Positions 6,307-6,954 of a stretch of DNA of 6,954 nucleotides are shown piece after piece. The notes beneath the pieces were generated by a model. The model worked only from the letters and a program-made list of their open reading frames with translations, was not told the origin of the DNA and searched no databases. Made by a program: the position numbers and the translations under genes. Positions within the stretch are counted from its first letter, which is position 1. Each line of letters starts with the position of its first letter. The DNA is from Oscillospiraceae bacterium (GTDB lineage: Bacteria > Bacillota_A > Clostridia > Oscillospirales > Oscillospiraceae), in the NCBI GenBank assembly GCA_017627975.1, contig JAGAFT010000116.1:1-6954 (forward strand), given 5' to 3'.

Positions 6307-6350
6307 TAAAAACCTCCTGTCGCAGGGCAATCGGAACTGCAGCAGGAGGT
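6307..6350 (-). terminator. Intrinsic terminator of the upstream permease operon
   Basis: ACCTCCTG (6312-6319) pairs exactly with CAGGAGGT (6343-6350), and GCAG (6322-6325) pairs with CTGC (6337-6340) further in, around an 11-base loop. On the minus strand the stem runs straight into TTTTTAC, the normal order for Rho-independent termination. It begins 28 bases after the permease stop codon. On the plus strand the stem is followed by CTTTTGCG, so weak bidirectional activity is possible, but no plus-strand gene needs it. Confidence 0.85.
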
Positions 6351-6377
6351 CTTTTGCGCAAACGGTATGGAAGCGGC

Positions 6378-6954
6378 TCAGCCTTTGACAGAGCCGGCTG
6401 TGACGCCTTTGATGATCGACTTGGAGAGGATGATGTACACGATCAGAACCGGCAGGATGGCCAGCAGGATGAACATGTAAACCTTGCCCATATCGAACTT
6501 GGAATAGTCTGCCGAACGGAGCTGGGCGATCATAATGGGGACGGTCTTCATCTCGGCCTTGTCCAGGAGCAGGGCGGGAATGAAGTAGTTGTTCCATGAC
6601 TGCACGAAGGAGAAAATCATCTGTACGGCAATGGCCGGCTTCATGATGGGGAGAACGATGCGGTTGAAGGTACGGAATTCACCGCTGCCGTCCATACGCG
6701 CGGCCTCCACCATTTCCAAAGGCAGCACGCTCTCAAGATACTGCTTCATATAGAAGAAGACAACCGGAGCGGCGATACTTGGGACGATCAGAGGAATGTA
6801 GCTGTTGGTGAGCTTCAGCTTGTACATGAGCTGAATGAAGCCGACGGCGGAGACCTGGGGCGGAATCATCATGACGGCCATGATGAAGAGAAACGCGGCC
6901 TTCTTGAGCTTGAAGTCATAGACATGGATGCCGTATGCGGTCAGCGCGGAGAAA
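6378..6954 (-). CDS. Carbohydrate ABC transporter permease, MalG type (5' end outside window)
   Basis: The frame is open from the window edge to TGA at 6378-6380, giving 191 visible residues. The first ATG in the window (6881) is internal, because the 24 preceding codons (FSALTAYGIHVYDF...) continue the family's first conserved membrane region. Family members are usually 270-300 residues, so about 80-110 N-terminal residues are missing. The EAA loop LPLEMVEAARMDG (visible residues 77-89) with the conserved Pro at 102, the QSWNNYFIPALLL segment (118-130) and the C-terminus GVTAGSVKG identify a MalG-type CUT1 permease. It is clearly different from the MalG-type protein at 1925-2770 (for example EAARMDGSGEF versus EAAMLDGCGVW). 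It therefore belongs to a second sugar transporter whose other subunits lie beyond the window. A terminator follows, so it ends its operon. Confidence 0.93.
   Translation of the reverse strand, partial: FSALTAYGIHVYDFKLKKAAFLFIMAVMMIPPQVSAVGFIQLMYKLKLTNSYIPLIVPSIAAPVVFFYMKQYLESVLPLEMVEAARMDGSGEFRTFNRIVLPIMKPAIAVQMIFSFVQSWNNYFIPALLLDKAEMKTVPIMIAQLRSADYSKFDMGKVYMFILLAILPVLIVYIILSKSIIKGVTAGSVKG

Noticed and set aside
6150..6599. Open frames on both strands spanning the 6104-6377 gap (149 codons plus, 127 codons minus at 6214-6597)
   Set aside because: Both cross the terminator and overlap the MalG-type permease out of frame. The composition is arbitrary, and the gap is better explained by promoter, operator-like and terminator signals.
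6378..6881. Complete 167-residue protein starting at ATG 6881
   Set aside because: The frame continues open to the window edge with permease-like sequence, and 167 residues is too short for the family. The ATG is internal and the gene is cut by the window.
1..6954. tRNA or rRNA genes, CRISPR arrays, insertion sequences, riboswitches
   Set aside because: No cloverleaf, direct-repeat array, transposase-like frame or terminal repeats were seen. All gaps are 300 bases or less and are accounted for above.

Overview
The window carries six protein-coding genes, all on the minus strand, so it reads right to left. It looks like a carbohydrate-utilisation locus from a moderately GC-rich Gram-positive anaerobe, most likely a gut or rumen member of the Clostridia. 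That placement is inferred from strong AGGAGG ribosome sites, a short Lys-rich signal peptide, the MsmEFG-like transporter architecture and cre-like operator motifs. Genus cannot be read from it.

Layout in transcription order: (a) 6954-6378, the 3' two-thirds of a MalG-type sugar ABC permease from a separate upstream operon, closed by an intrinsic terminator at about 6307-6350. (b) A regulatory gap (6077-6377) with a plausible promoter for the next gene and two copies of a CG-centred motif GAAAnCGnTTA of the LacI/CcpA operator type. (c) 6076-5066, a LacI-family repressor. (d) A 58-base gap with a good promoter (TTAGCA, 17 bases, TATAAT) overlapped by the perfect palindrome GCAGGATCTCCTGC. (e) 5007-3760, an extracellular sugar-binding protein. 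(f) A 109-base gap with a strong stem-loop. (g) 3650-2772 and 2770-1925, MalF-type and MalG-type permeases separated by a single base. (h) A 96-base gap with a perfect 13-bp stem-loop. (i) 1828 to beyond base 1, a cytoplasmic family 3 glycoside hydrolase that runs off the window. It is the longest gene here, open over 609 codons.

Taken together, the binding protein captures an oligosaccharide outside the cell, the two permeases import it, and the GH3 enzyme, which has no signal peptide, removes beta-linked glucose or xylose residues inside. The LacI protein probably senses the sugar and controls the operon. No ABC ATPase is encoded in the window, as is common for such operons that share an MsmX/MsmK-type ATPase encoded elsewhere.

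I see no RNA genes, mobile elements, CRISPR arrays or phage genes, and nothing that looks like a wholly new system. The interesting material is regulatory: the two intercistronic hairpins, the paired operator-like motifs, the palindrome in the operon promoter, and a binding protein whose signal peptide lacks a normal lipobox.
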